From the NCBI GenBank assembly GCA_963840835.1, contig CAWJAM010000001.1:124001-188000 (forward strand): a stretch of DNA of 64,000 nucleotides, given 5' to 3'. The translations under genes were made by a program, and so were the position numbers. Under the pieces are notes generated by a model that worked only from the letters and a program-made list of their open reading frames with translations, was not told the origin of the DNA and did not search any database. The DNA is from Rubrobacter_D sp963840835 (GTDB taxonomy: Bacteria; Actinomycetota; Rubrobacteria; Rubrobacterales; Rubrobacteraceae). Shown piece by piece: positions 1 through 7,835 of this stretch (the first letter of the stretch is position 1; each line of letters starts with the position of its first letter).

Positions 1-962
1 ACGTGATGGATCCCGTCGCCACGAGGCTAGGGGAGTTGCTCGATGAGCCCGTCGAGAAGCTAGACGCTGCCGTCGGCCCGGAGGTCGAGGAGGCCTTGCG
101 CGACTGGAACGGTAGGGGTGTCGTGTTGTTGGAGAACTCCAGGTTCTACCCGGGGGAGACGAAGAACGACCCCGGGTTCGCAGACCAGCTCGCGGCCCTC
201 GCCGACCTCTACGTGGATGACGCGTTCGGGGCGGCCCACAGGGCGCACGCCACGACCGTCGGGGTGGCCCAGAGGCTGCCGGCCGCCGCGGGGCTGTTGC
301 TGGAGGAGGAGATCGACTACCTCGACACGGTCCTCGAAGACCCCGAGCGGCCCTTCGTCGCCATACTCGGCGGGGCCAAGGTCTCCGACAAGCTCGGCGT
401 CATAGAGAGCCTGCTCGGGACCGCCGATTCGCTGCTCGTCGGTGGCGCCATGTGCTTCACGTTCTTCGAGGCCCTGGGGTATGAGATCGGCGACTCCCTC
501 GTCGAGGATGACTACCTGGAGGAGGCAAAGCGCCTCATGGACGAAGCCGGCGACAGGCTGGTCCTGCCCGTGGACGTGGTCGTCGCCGACGCGATGGAAG
601 AGGGCGCAGAGTCTCAGACGGTTCCGGTTGATGGCATCCCGACGGGCAAGATGGGTCTCGACATAGGCCCTGAGACCGTCGATCTCTTCGAGAAACACAT
701 CTCGGGTGCTAGCACGATCTTCTGGAACGGCCCGATGGGGGTCTTCGAGATAGACGCCTTCGCCAAGGGCACCGAGGGCGTGGCCAAGGCAGTCGCCGAC
801 ACTAAAGCCACGAGCGTGGTCGGTGGCGGCGACTCCGTAGCGGCCGTCAACAAGCTCGGTTTAGAAGACGAGATGAGCCACATCTCGACCGGCGGCGGGG
901 CCTCGCTGGAGTACGTAGAAGGCAAAGAGCTTCCGGGTGTAGCCGTACTGCCCGGCAAGTAG
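1..962 (+). CDS. pgk: Phosphoglycerate kinase, 5' end cut by the window
   Basis: Glycolytic cytoplasmic kinase that makes ATP and 3-phosphoglycerate from 1,3-bisphosphoglycerate. About 319 C-terminal residues are present; the family is near 395, so roughly 75 N-terminal residues lie upstream of the window. Visible family signatures are LLENSRFYPGE, the hinge segment FVAILGGAKVSDK, the nucleotide-binding WNGPMGVFE and the C-terminal VVGGGDSVAA followed by STGGGASLE. The GTG at base 3 is an internal Val codon, not a start. The stop is 11 bases before tpiA, so the two are one transcription unit, the usual glycolytic order. Confidence 0.97.
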   Translation, partial: VMDPVATRLGELLDEPVEKLDAAVGPEVEEALRDWNGRGVVLLENSRFYPGETKNDPGFADQLAALADLYVDDAFGAAHRAHATTVGVAQRLPAAAGLLLEEEIDYLDTVLEDPERPFVAILGGAKVSDKLGVIESLLGTADSLLVGGAMCFTFFEALGYEIGDSLVEDDYLEEAKRLMDEAGDRLVLPVDVVVADAMEEGAESQTVPVDGIPTGKMGLDIGPETVDLFEKHISGASTIFWNGPMGVFEIDAFAKGTEGVAKAVADTKATSVVGGGDSVAAVNKLGLEDEMSHISTGGGASLEYVEGKELPGVAVLPGK

Positions 963-973
963 AGGAGGAAACG

Positions 974-1753
974 ATGACCCGACGCCCGATGATGGCCGCG
1001 AACTGGAAGATGAACAAGACCGTGCAGGAGGCCGTGGAGTACACCGCCGCCCTCCTGCCGCGCGCTGCCGACGCTAGGGAGGTGGACGTGGCCGTCTTCG
1101 TCCCGTTAACTTGCCTGCACGAGGTGGCCAGGATGGCCGATGATACGGAGGTCATCGCTGGCGCGCAGAACTTCTACTACGAGGACTCGGGGGCCTACAC
1201 CGGCGAGGTCTCCGCCCCGATGCTCCTCGACGTTGGTGCCGAGGCCGTGATCGTTGGCCACTCCGAGCGGCGCGAGACCTTCTCTGAGACAGACGATACG
1301 GTCGCCAAAAAGGTGAGGCGCGCGGTAGAGGCCGGTCTGTTGCCCATCGTCTGCGTGGGGGAGACCAAGGAAGAGCGCGACGCCGGGGGCATGTGGGAGA
1401 AGGTCTCGGGCCAGATCACGCGCGTCATAGAAGAGCTCGAAGATGCGGATGGCGAGAGCGTCGTCTTCGCCTACGAACCGATCTGGGCCATAGGCACAGG
1501 CGATACCGCTACGCCCGAGGACGCGCAGGACGCCATAGGGAAGATCCGGGCCCTGTTGAAAGAGGAAGCCGGAGAAGACTTCGCCGGCAGCGTCCGTATC
1601 CTCTACGGAGGCTCCGTCAAGCCGGAGAACGCGGCGGAGATCATGGCGCAGGAAGACATCGACGGCGGCCTGGTCGGCGGGGCGAGCCTCGAGGTCGAAT
1701 CGTTCGTCGAGCTGATAGAGGCCGCCCAAAACTCCGCCACGCAGACGGAGTAA
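974..1753 (+). CDS. tpiA: Triosephosphate isomerase
   Basis: Interconverts dihydroxyacetone phosphate and glyceraldehyde 3-phosphate in the cytoplasm. 259 residues, full family length. Active-site landmarks are AANWKMNK near the N-terminus (substrate-binding Asn and Lys), the HSERR segment with the electrophilic His, and YEPIWAIGTG with the catalytic Glu and flexible loop; YGGSVKPEN closes the phosphate site. The ATG is preceded by AGGAGGAAACG, a strong ribosome-binding site starting right at the pgk stop, so it is co-transcribed with pgk. Confidence 0.98.
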   Translation: MTRRPMMAANWKMNKTVQEAVEYTAALLPRAADAREVDVAVFVPLTCLHEVARMADDTEVIAGAQNFYYEDSGAYTGEVSAPMLLDVGAEAVIVGHSERRETFSETDDTVAKKVRRAVEAGLLPIVCVGETKEERDAGGMWEKVSGQITRVIEELEDADGESVVFAYEPIWAIGTGDTATPEDAQDAIGKIRALLKEEAGEDFAGSVRILYGGSVKPENAAEIMAQEDIDGGLVGGASLEVESFVELIEAAQNSATQTE

Positions 1754-1776
1754 TGGAGAGAGCCGAAGGCGTATGG

Positions 1777-1789
1777 TAAAGTAGATCCA
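1777..1789 (+). promoter_or_regulatory. Candidate leaderless promoter (-10) of secG
   Basis: TAAAGT at 1777-1782 ends six bases before the secG ATG at 1789, so transcription would begin at or next to the start codon. No Shine-Dalgarno sequence lies in the gap. A -35 at the expected distance is weak (TGGAGA, 1754-1759). The same spacing recurs before several other genes in the window. Inference from spacing only. Confidence 0.35.
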
Positions 1790-2016
1790 TGCTGTTCTAC
1801 ATCGTCGCATTCTTTCAAGTGGTATTCTGCGTGACCCTGATCGGGCTGATCCTCCTCCATTCCGGGAAGGGTGGCGGCCTCTCCTCCTCGCTCGGAGGCG
1901 GAATGGGCGGCACCTTCTCGGGCACGACCATCATGGAGAAGAACCTCACCCGCCTGACCCTGATCGTCCTGGGTCTCTTCGCGCTGACCAACATCACCCT
2001 ATTCTTCATCGCCTGA
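1789..2016 (+). CDS. secG: Preprotein translocase subunit SecG
   Basis: Small accessory membrane subunit of the SecYEG channel. 75 residues with two hydrophobic segments (about 3-22 and 53-73) joined by the Gly-rich loop HSGKGGGLSSSLGGGMGG, which is the SecG hallmark; GTFSG follows as usual. It follows tpiA by 35 bases, the common pgk-tpi-secG arrangement of Gram-positive bacteria. It is immediately followed by a repeat island rather than by another gene. Confidence 0.95.
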   Translation: MLFYIVAFFQVVFCVTLIGLILLHSGKGGGLSSSLGGGMGGTFSGTTIMEKNLTRLTLIVLGLFALTNITLFFIA

Positions 2017-2370
2017 CCAGCACGCTCCGGCCTGCGGCCTCCGCTTGTCAGCACGCTCCGCCTTCGGCTTCCGCTTGTCGGCACGCTCAGGCTTCGCCTT
2101 CGCTTGTCAGCACGGCGCCTTCGGCTTCGCCTTCGGCGCCTTGTCAGGAAGTCGTCTCGGGGCGCTCGCTACGAGCGTAGAACCCTACCGCCTCAGGCAG
2201 CGGTTCGTTGCACTCAGCAGAGCGTGGCCTGAACACAAAAAGCTGAAAGCGAGGCCGAAGGCCGAAGCGTTGCTGACAAGCGAGGGCCGTAAGGCCCGAG
2301 CGTGCTGACAAGGCGCCGAAGGCGCCGTGCTGACAAGCGTAGGCCGAAGGCCGGAGCGTGCCAAATGAAG
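2017..2370 (+). repeat. Intergenic repeat island, copy 1: inverted arrays flanking a ~105-bp core
   Basis: Non-coding. The left part (2017-2143) repeats units built on GCTTGTCAGCACG with small GGCC/GGCC or CGCCTTCGG hairpins; the right part (2249-2370) carries the same units in reverse orientation (GCTGACAAGCG). Between them (about 2144-2248) sits a unique-looking core starting TCAGGAAGTCGTCTCG and ending AAAAAGCTGAAAG, with an internal CGCTCG-CTA-CGAGCG hairpin. Recognisably the same core occurs near 5911-6014, 14951-15053 and 16731-16833. No plausible protein is encoded. Confidence 0.85.
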
Positions 2371-2491
2371 GACTCGCCCGGGGAGGATGGGGAGAACAGG
2401 CGAGTCCGTCTAGATTATACACCGCGACGTAAATCCGGGCGTAAGCAAGGTCGCAAGATCTATGACCGTTCGGGTACTGGACGGGAAGATG

Positions 2492-2579
2492 TGGTGTCGG
2501 AGGGGGGACTCGAACCCCCACCCCCTTATCGGGGACTAGGCCCTCAACCTAGCGCGTCTACCAATTCCGCCACTCCGAC
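2492..2579 (-). tRNA. tRNA-Leu (anticodon GAG)
   Basis: On the minus strand the acceptor stem GTCGGAG (2579-2573) pairs with CTCCGAC (2502-2496), discriminator A, and the CCA end is encoded (2494-2492). The D region reads TGGCGGAATTGGTAGACGC, typical of leucine tRNAs. The anticodon stem CTAGG/CCTAG encloses TTGAGGG, giving GAG. A long variable arm (class II) and a T arm with GGTTCGAGTCC complete the cloverleaf. The remainder of 2371-2660 holds no gene I can support. Confidence 0.96.
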
Positions 2580-2648
2580 AGGGCAGCCTGCAGAGTATAC
2601 GAGAGACGCATAGTAGGGTCAACGACGCACGCCAGTACTCCCCTGTGC

Positions 2649-2661
2649 TAAGTTCTCCCTA
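2649..2661 (+). promoter_or_regulatory. Candidate leaderless extended -10 promoter
   Basis: TAAGTT at 2649-2654 is preceded by TGC, making an extended -10 (TGnTAAGTT). It ends six bases before the ATG at 2661, and there is no ribosome-binding site between them. No good -35 is visible. This supports a leaderless transcript for the phosphodiesterase gene. Confidence 0.35.
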
Positions 2662-3536
2662 TGGGTAGGAAGTGGTTGGTATGGATTCCGCTCGCCGGGG
2701 TGGCCGTTCTTGTCGCACTTGGCCTGCGCAGGGAGCGGCGCGCCGCCACCGGCGGTGGGTGGCCGGTCAACCTGGCCCACAGGGGCGCTTCTGCCCTGGC
2801 CCCGGAGAATACCCTGGAGGCGTTCAGGACGGCCGTGGAGGCCGGGGCCGGCGGCCTCGAACTCGACGTCCACCTCACCATGGACGGTCAGGTCGTCGTG
2901 ATCCACGACGAAACCGTGGATAGGACCACCGGCGGAACCGGCGCCGTCTCGGATATGACGCTCGAAGAGCTTCGCGCGCTCGACGCTGGCCACAACTTCA
3001 GCCCCGAATGCGTTAGCGGCCATCCTTACCGGGGCCTAGGACTCCGGATTTCTACGCTCGATGAGGTTCTTCGAGCGTTCCCAGTCGTCGTGGTCAACAT
3101 CGACATGAAGGCGGACCGCCCTGGCGTCGAGGTGGCGGTCCTCGGGGTCTTGCGCGAGGCGGACGCGGGGGGGCGAGCCCTCGTGGTCTCCTCCCGCCGC
3201 GCCGCCGTGGGGCGGTTTCGCAGGATCTCCGGCGGAAGCGTCTCCACGGGGGCGTCGAGGTGGGAGACGGGAGTTTTCTACGTGCTTAGCAGGCTCCGTC
3301 TGGAGCGGCTCTTGCGCCCGGCCTACGATGCGCTACAGGTACCGATTCGGCACAGAGGAGTACAGCTCGTGAGCCGGCGTTTCCTCGAGGCGGCCCACGC
3401 CAGCGGCGTCAGGGTTGACGTGTGGACCATAAACGAGGCGGACGAGATGCATCGCTTGCTCGAACTAGGCGTCGATGTGATCATGACCGACAGACCCGGG
3501 CTCCTGGCGGAAGTTCTCGAACAACGAAAGCAGTAA
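2661..3536 (+). CDS. Glycerophosphodiester phosphodiesterase, membrane-anchored
   Basis: Hydrolyses glycerophosphodiesters to glycerol 3-phosphate and an alcohol, in phospholipid turnover or phosphate supply. 291 residues. Residues 5-22 form one hydrophobic segment followed by basic residues, so the enzyme is probably tethered outside the membrane. The GDPD domain starts with HRGASALAPENT (catalytic His and Arg), then ELDVHLTMDGQVVVIHDETVDRTT with the metal-binding Glu/Asp and the second catalytic His, and ends with VWTINEADEM and DVIMTDRP. It stands alone between the tRNA and a convergent gene. Exact substrate unknown. Confidence 0.9.
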   Translation: MGRKWLVWIPLAGVAVLVALGLRRERRAATGGGWPVNLAHRGASALAPENTLEAFRTAVEAGAGGLELDVHLTMDGQVVVIHDETVDRTTGGTGAVSDMTLEELRALDAGHNFSPECVSGHPYRGLGLRISTLDEVLRAFPVVVVNIDMKADRPGVEVAVLGVLREADAGGRALVVSSRRAAVGRFRRISGGSVSTGASRWETGVFYVLSRLRLERLLRPAYDALQVPIRHRGVQLVSRRFLEAAHASGVRVDVWTINEADEMHRLLELGVDVIMTDRPGLLAEVLEQRKQ

Positions 3537-3614
3537 CGCGACAGCCCATACTGGGTCCGGGCGAAGGCCAACGCCTCGACGGAACGTCCTAGCGCCCCTG
3601 GCCCGTCTCCTGCG

Positions 3615-3648
3615 ATCCGTCATTCCTGCGCAAGCGGGAATGACGGAT
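3615..3648. repeat. Hairpin repeat of the GTCATTCC...GGAATGAC type
   Basis: Perfect 12-bp inverted repeat ATCCGTCATTCC / GGAATGACGGAT with a ten-base spacer. It lies between two convergent genes and could terminate both, though there is no T tract. A related sequence is at 52466-52488. Hairpins of this type are dispersed in many bacterial genomes. Confidence 0.7.
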
Positions 3649-3664
3649 GTGAGAAGGCTACTCG

Positions 3665-3712
3665 TGCACAAAAAGCTGACAAGCTGAAGTGCTGACCGGC
3701 TGAAATGCTGTC
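3665..3712. repeat. GCTGA-unit array
   Basis: Tandem degenerate units GCTGACAA, GCTGAAGT, GCTGACCG, GCTGAAAT follow CACAAAAAGCTGA, resembling the 3' edge of the 105-bp core element without the rest of the core. It sits just past the 3' end of the minus-strand gene that ends at 3714. Confidence 0.7.
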
Positions 3713-3713
3713 T

Positions 3714-4013
3714 TCATGCCACGATGAGCAGAGCGACGGAGGACAGGCCGAAGAGCGTGTAGGCGGCACCTAGCGGCAAGAAGTATTTGGGGTCCTCGCG
3801 CAGGGGCGTCAGGTATTCGGCGTAGGGCAATATGCGCATCGCGCGTCGGAGGACGGCGTTGTACTCGTACCGAAAGAAGATCATGTGCAGCCCGTTGGCC
3901 ACCGTCACGAGGCAGAACGGTAGGGCCCAGAGCTTCGAAGGGTAGAGTTTCAGGGCAGGGGGCGTAATCAGGACGCAGAGCAGCCAAATCACCTGGATGG
4001 TTACGTAGCTCAC
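3714..4013 (-). CDS. Small integral membrane protein, function unknown
   Basis: 99 residues, not recognised. Three hydrophobic segments are visible: about 5-20 (VTIQVIWLLCVLITPP), 28-46 (LWALPFCLVTVANGLHMIFF) and 78-98 (FLPLGAAYTLFGLSSVALLIV). A cytoplasmic-looking stretch with several Arg residues (RYEYNAVLRRAMRILPY) separates the last two. It is divergent from ahcY with about 160 bases between the start codons and convergent with the phosphodiesterase gene. Codon use matches the neighbours, which supports a real gene. Confidence 0.6.
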   Translation of the reverse strand: MSYVTIQVIWLLCVLITPPALKLYPSKLWALPFCLVTVANGLHMIFFRYEYNAVLRRAMRILPYAEYLTPLREDPKYFLPLGAAYTLFGLSSVALLIVA

Positions 4014-4171
4014 CCAGGCGGTCGCAATCCTGTATCTGTGCCTCTTCTCGATGCTATGGATTCTAATGTAGAGATCGACGCGAGAGCATGATCTTTAACC
4101 AGATTGTAAACTTGCCGGGACGTGGGAGGCCGGAGTACGGCTACCAGAGCAGGATACCGAGTAGGAGCATC

Positions 4172-5422
4172 ATGATTCGGGAATCGATTGTCAGAGACCC
4201 TTCCCTCGCCCCGGAGGGACACCGCAAGATAGACTGGGTCGCCCAGCACGCCCCGGTTCTGAACAAGATCTCCGGCGAGCAGCTCGCCGACGGATCGCTG
4301 CGCGGCCGCAAGATCGCGATGACCATCCATCTGGAGGCGAAGACGGCGTACCTGGCGCTGCTCCTCTCCCAGGCCGGGGCCGACGTCACCGTCGCGGGGA
4401 GCAATCCGCTCTCCACCCAGGACGACGTCTGCGCGGCCCTGGCGGAGCGGGGTGTGAGGGTCTTCGCCACCCACGACCCTACCGACGAAGACTTCGAGCT
4501 CTACCTGCACTCGACGCTAGAGACGGGCCCCGACCTGATCGTGGACGACGGCGCCGAACTCGTCGGACGCCTGATCGAATACCATCCCGACCTGGCCGGC
4601 AACGTCATTGGGGCCTCCGAGGAGACCACCACAGGCATAATGAAGCTGAAGGCTATGACGGCCGAGGAGGTGCTACCGTTCCCCGTTCTGGCGGCCAACG
4701 ACGCCAGGATGAAGTACCTCTTCGACAACCGCTACGGCACGGGCCACTCCTCGATCGTCTCCCTGCTCTCGAACACCAACCTCTTCCTCTCGGGCAAGGC
4801 GTTCGTGGTCATGGGCTTCGGCTGGGTGGGGCGCGGCCTCGCCAAGTACGCCGACGGCATGGGAGCCCGCGTCATCGTGTGCGAGCCTGACCCCGTGAAG
4901 CTGCTCGAGGCCTACTCAGAGGGCTACGAGGTGATGAACTCGCTGCAGGCGGCCGAGGTGGGGGACGTGTTCCTGACGGGGACGGGCAACCTCAAGGTGC
5001 TCGGGGTGGAGCACTTCGCGCGGATGAAGGACGGGGTTCTTCTCGCGAACGCGGGGCACTACGACCACGAGTTCGATCTCGCCGCCCTGCGCGAGACGGC
5101 GGCTGCCTCGCGCGAGGTCAGGCGCAACATCACCGAGTACGAGCTCCCCGACGGCAGGCGGCTGCACGTTCTGGCCCGCGGACGTCTGGTCAACATCGCA
5201 GCCGCCGACGGCCACCCGGTCGAGATCATGGACCTAACCTTCGCCGTCCAGGCCCTCGCCGCCCACCACCTCGCCAACCACGCACCCGAGATGGCGCCCG
5301 GCATCCAACCCATCCCCGAGAAGATAGACGACCTCATAGCACGCGCCAAGCTGGCTTCCCTCGGCGTAGAGCCCGAGACCCTGACCGAAGAGCAAATCTC
5401 CTACCAGCAGAGCTGGAAATAG
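4172..5422 (+). CDS. ahcY: Adenosylhomocysteinase
   Basis: Hydrolyses S-adenosylhomocysteine to adenosine and homocysteine, clearing the product of SAM-dependent methylation. About 416 residues, the shorter form of the family that lacks the roughly 40-residue insert of the eukaryotic type. Landmarks: MTIHLEAKTAYL, the NPLSTQDD region, ETTTGIMKLKAM, the NAD-binding GFGWVGRG near residue 220, and the C-terminus ending in Tyr-containing SYQQSWK. The frame is open upstream to an ATG at 4088, but the ATG at 4172 (MIRESIVRDPSLAPEG) has TAGGAG six bases before it and fits the family N-terminus, so I prefer it. Confidence 0.94.
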   Translation: MIRESIVRDPSLAPEGHRKIDWVAQHAPVLNKISGEQLADGSLRGRKIAMTIHLEAKTAYLALLLSQAGADVTVAGSNPLSTQDDVCAALAERGVRVFATHDPTDEDFELYLHSTLETGPDLIVDDGAELVGRLIEYHPDLAGNVIGASEETTTGIMKLKAMTAEEVLPFPVLAANDARMKYLFDNRYGTGHSSIVSLLSNTNLFLSGKAFVVMGFGWVGRGLAKYADGMGARVIVCEPDPVKLLEAYSEGYEVMNSLQAAEVGDVFLTGTGNLKVLGVEHFARMKDGVLLANAGHYDHEFDLAALRETAAASREVRRNITEYELPDGRRLHVLARGRLVNIAAADGHPVEIMDLTFAVQALAAHHLANHAPEMAPGIQPIPEKIDDLIARAKLASLGVEPETLTEEQISYQQSWK

Positions 5423-5485
5423 AAGCCATCAGCCAATTTTCTTGCGCCCCAGCACATCCCTGTGACCCCGGTCCGCAGAAGACCC

Positions 5486-5516
5486 ATGTAGGGGCGGGTT
5501 TCAAACCCGCCCAATT
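5486..5516. repeat. Palindromic GTAGGGGCGGGTTT repeat
   Basis: GGGCGGGTTT at 5492-5501 is the perfect inverse of AAACCCGCCC at 5503-5512 with a one-base centre, preceded by GTAG. The same palindrome with one change lies inside the hypE reading frame at 41521-41549, and a cousin with a longer stem is at 28404-28432. It follows ahcY and may act as a terminator. Confidence 0.75.
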
Positions 5517-5546
5517 GCGAACCGCCTCCCTGGTAGGATCCGAATC

Positions 5547-5801
5547 ATGAGGACCATCACGATCCGGTACACCGCCTTCCGGAACTGCCCCAACTGCGAA
5601 GGGCGGGGCAACGACGGCGCCTCCTGGCGCCCCGCCGAATGCAAGCGGTGCAAGGGTAGAGGCAAGCTCGTCACCGGCGTCGAGGTCAAGGACTCCCTCG
5701 AAGGAGTCCTGCCGGACTCGAGCTACGACTTCAACGCCCTCGGCGAAGTCTACCTCCTCGACTTCGACGAAGACGAAGAGTTCGAAGTCGTGCATGTTTA
5801 G
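5547..5801 (+). CDS. Small zinc-finger protein with DnaJ-type CxxCxGxG motifs
   Basis: 84 residues, function unknown. Two motifs CPNCEGRG (residues 14-21) and CKRCKGRG (residues 32-39) match the zinc-binding repeats of the DnaJ cysteine-rich region, giving four Cys for one zinc. The C-terminal half is acidic (LLDFDEDEEFEVV). There is no J domain. The start ATG follows GGTAGGATCCGAATC, a moderate ribosome-binding site. It stands alone between ahcY and a repeat island, so context gives no hint of its job. Confidence 0.65.
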   Translation: MRTITIRYTAFRNCPNCEGRGNDGASWRPAECKRCKGRGKLVTGVEVKDSLEGVLPDSSYDFNALGEVYLLDFDEDEEFEVVHV

Positions 5802-6148
5802 CACGCTACGGCCTGCGGCCTTCGCTTGTCAGCACGGCGCTTGCAGCGCCTTGTCAGCACGCTCAGGCTGACGCCCTCGCTTGTCAGCAACGCTTCGGCC
5901 TTCGGCCTCGCTTTCAGCTTTTTCTGTTCGGGCCCCGCTCTGCTGCGCGAGACGAACCGCTCTGCTGGCGGTCAGGTTCTATGCTCGTAGCGACGTCCCA
6001 AGACGACTTCCTGACAAGGCGCCAAAGGCGAAGCCGAAGGCGCCGTGCTGACAAGCGAGGGCCGTCAGGCCCGACGCGTGCTGACAAGCGAAGCGCGTAA
6101 GCGCTGAGCGTGCTGACAAGCGAAGGCCGCAGGCCGTAGCGTGCTCTA
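5802..6148 (-). repeat. Intergenic repeat island, copy 2 (core inverted relative to copy 1)
   Basis: Left arm (5806-5910) has GCTTGTCAGCACG units, right arm (6015-6148) has GCTGACAAGCG units, exactly as in copy 1. The core at 5911-6014 reads on the minus strand TCAGGAAGTCGTCTTG... to ...AAAAAGCTGAAAG, so relative to its arms it is flipped compared with copy 1. No protein is encoded. The last bases run into the 3' end of the minus-strand gene that stops at 6146. Confidence 0.85.
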
Positions 6149-6574
6149 AGGGTTGGCGTGGGCCATGAGGCGCAGACCCTGGGCGAGGGCGGCGGAGATT
6201 CCGACCCCGAGGATGTCGTAGGTGATCCATAAGCTGTATGCGGGGCGCCTGACGCCGCCGAACTTGTCGGCGTAGCCTGCGGGATCTTCTAGAGTGGCCC
6301 ACGCGTAGGAGTAAGGGAAGAGCACCCACTCCGCCGACGTGGCCGCCGTTGCCATAACGATGGCCGCCAGGACCCCCGTCCAGCCGCCGCGGAACGCCAG
6401 CAGGACGCCCAAGGCCACGTAGACGAACACGCGGGCCGCCTGTATCAACCCCTCGCGGCCCAGGCCGTCGTAGAGGCTTCTCCACGAGTAGACCTGCGAG
6501 CCGAACCCGAAGATCGTGGCTGCCACGGTGCACGCCAGGGTGAGCGCGATCAACGATCCTAAACTCCGCTCCAT
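6146..6574 (-). CDS. Integral membrane protein, function unknown
   Basis: 142 residues from the ATG at 6574 (MERSLGSLIALTLACTVAAT). Four hydrophobic stretches are visible: 5-22, a central pair around RVFVYVALGVLLAFRGGWTGVLAAIVMATAATS, and a C-terminal LGVGISAALAQGL. The frame is open further upstream to 6670, but the extra residues are Arg/Ser rich and overlap the neighbouring gene, and a TATAAT box lies just before 6574. I do not recognise a family. It may form a unit with the downstream-oriented neighbours only by chance. Confidence 0.6.
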   Translation of the reverse strand: MERSLGSLIALTLACTVAATIFGFGSQVYSWRSLYDGLGREGLIQAARVFVYVALGVLLAFRGGWTGVLAAIVMATAATSAEWVLFPYSYAWATLEDPAGYADKFGGVRRPAYSLWITYDILGVGISAALAQGLRLMAHANP

Positions 6575-6587
6575 ACGAAGGATTATA
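6574..6587 (-). promoter_or_regulatory. Consensus -10 (TATAAT) seven bases before a start codon
   Basis: TATAAT at 6587-6582 on the minus strand ends seven bases before the ATG at 6574. No Shine-Dalgarno sequence fits between them, so the transcript is probably leaderless. A -35 is not evident. Confidence 0.5.
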
Positions 6588-6596
6588 TTGCTCGCG

Positions 6597-7835
6597 CTAG
6601 CGCAGCGCCGAGAGTACTGCCTTGGGGGAGAGCCGATCCTTGAACGGTACGATACCCCCTTCGACCGCACCGGCGAGGGCTTCCTGTGAGGCGCCCAGTC
6701 TCTCCGAAGCGGCGACGAGCACGCGGTGGCCCCGCTGCCCGGCTTCCCTTAGCAGGGCGACGCGCTCGACGAGATTGCGCTCGGACCAGAAACCGAGGAT
6801 CTCGAGCTGGACGACCTCCCCAGTGTCCGCGTCGAGCAAGGTAAAGTCGGGGACGAGCGCCGCTTTTCTCTCGGGGAAGGTCAGCACATCGCCCCCCCGT
6901 TCGAGCTTCCACCCGCCGGTGTCTTTCGCGCGCTCCCAGGCCCTGATGAACGCGCCTCGCACGTCGTCGGCCTCGCGCTCGTCCTTCGGCCCACGGTAGT
7001 GGCTCTCCAGTCCAGACGACTCTGAATCCAGTTCCAGGACCGTCTCCCTGCCCTTCCACTCCACGTTAGCCGAGAGCTTCCAGGGCGAGGTCAGCAGCAG
7101 GCCGGGGAGGAACTTGGCCAGGCGCAGCCCGTACTTGCGGGTTCCGCCGAAGATGGAGAGCGGGCCGTCGAGGCGGAGGCGGTGGCCGCCAGAGAGAGGT
7201 TCGAGGTCATAGATCAACCCCAGCGTCTTTACGTAGTGGAAGACCAACCTGGCGTCAGCCCCTTCACCGAGATCGACGACGAGCTCCCTCGCCGAGTAGA
7301 GCACGCCCTGTACCTGGGCCACGTTGTACCGACGGACGAGCTCTTCTGGCGAGGGCCTCTCGAAGTCGCCGAGGAGTTGGGCGCCCTGCCTGTCGGCGTA
7401 CATGGAGGAGGCGGGATCTTCGACCCCGGTCTCCGCGGCGACCCTTGAGAGCACGTCCTCACGCGTCGGGGCCTCGAGCAGACCCGCCTCGGAGGCCGGC
7501 GGCTCGGGCAGGGTCGCCGCGAGCTCGAAGATGCGGGTGCGCAACGTATAGGGATCGGTCTCGGTCGGCGCGCCCCAGCCCGTCCGCTCCTCCAGGAGTT
7601 TCGAGAAGGCGCGTACGATCCTGAACCCCCTGCGCGCGTCGAGCCCTGGACCAAGGTCTTCCTCCTTGAGCGCCAGCTCCCGCTCCAGGGAGGATCTCGG
7701 CGAGCCAACGTGCCCGGCGTAGAGGTCGCAGAGCTCATCGGCTACAGCCAGCACGCGCGCGTCGTCCGGCGAGAGTTTGTGGGGGACGAGCCTGCCGCGG
7801 TTCAGGCGGGCCATGACGTGCTCACTGCGCAGCAT
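6597..7835 (-). CDS. Bax1-like nuclease partner of XPB (DUF790 family)
   Basis: 412 residues. In archaea Bax1 is a structure-specific endonuclease that binds the XPB helicase and cuts near DNA bubbles, a proposed nucleotide-excision repair pair. The N-terminus (LPHKLSPDDARVLAVADELCDLY-like region, residues 15-40) and the C-terminal PD-(D/E)xK-like part support this: PDFTLLD near residue 330, then LEILGFWSERNL with the ExxG context of DUF790 proteins. The start ATG overlaps the last base of the xpb stop region (both at 7835), so the pair is translationally coupled, as in archaea. Family assignment is by recognition; nuclease activity is inferred. Confidence 0.85.
   Translation of the reverse strand: MLRSEHVMARLNRGRLVPHKLSPDDARVLAVADELCDLYAGHVGSPRSSLERELALKEEDLGPGLDARRGFRIVRAFSKLLEERTGWGAPTETDPYTLRTRIFELAATLPEPPASEAGLLEAPTREDVLSRVAAETGVEDPASSMYADRQGAQLLGDFERPSPEELVRRYNVAQVQGVLYSARELVVDLGEGADARLVFHYVKTLGLIYDLEPLSGGHRLRLDGPLSIFGGTRKYGLRLAKFLPGLLLTSPWKLSANVEWKGRETVLELDSESSGLESHYRGPKDEREADDVRGAFIRAWERAKDTGGWKLERGGDVLTFPERKAALVPDFTLLDADTGEVVQLEILGFWSERNLVERVALLREAGQRGHRVLVAASERLGASQEALAGAVEGGIVPFKDRLSPKAVLSALR

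Noticed and set aside
60..698. Long minus-strand reading frame opposite pgk
   Set aside because: It is a shadow of the pgk frame in GC-rich DNA: no ribosome site, no family features, and pgk is certain.
2017..2370. CRISPR-like look of the repeated GTCAGCACG units
   Set aside because: Units vary in length and are inverted across the element, spacers are not uniform, and there are no cas genes.
4014..4171. SAM or SAH riboswitch before ahcY
   Set aside because: No stem pattern of a known class could be traced in the 158 bases.
4088..4171. N-terminal extension of AhcY from ATG 4088
   Set aside because: The 28 extra residues are not family-like, and ATG 4172 has its own ribosome site.
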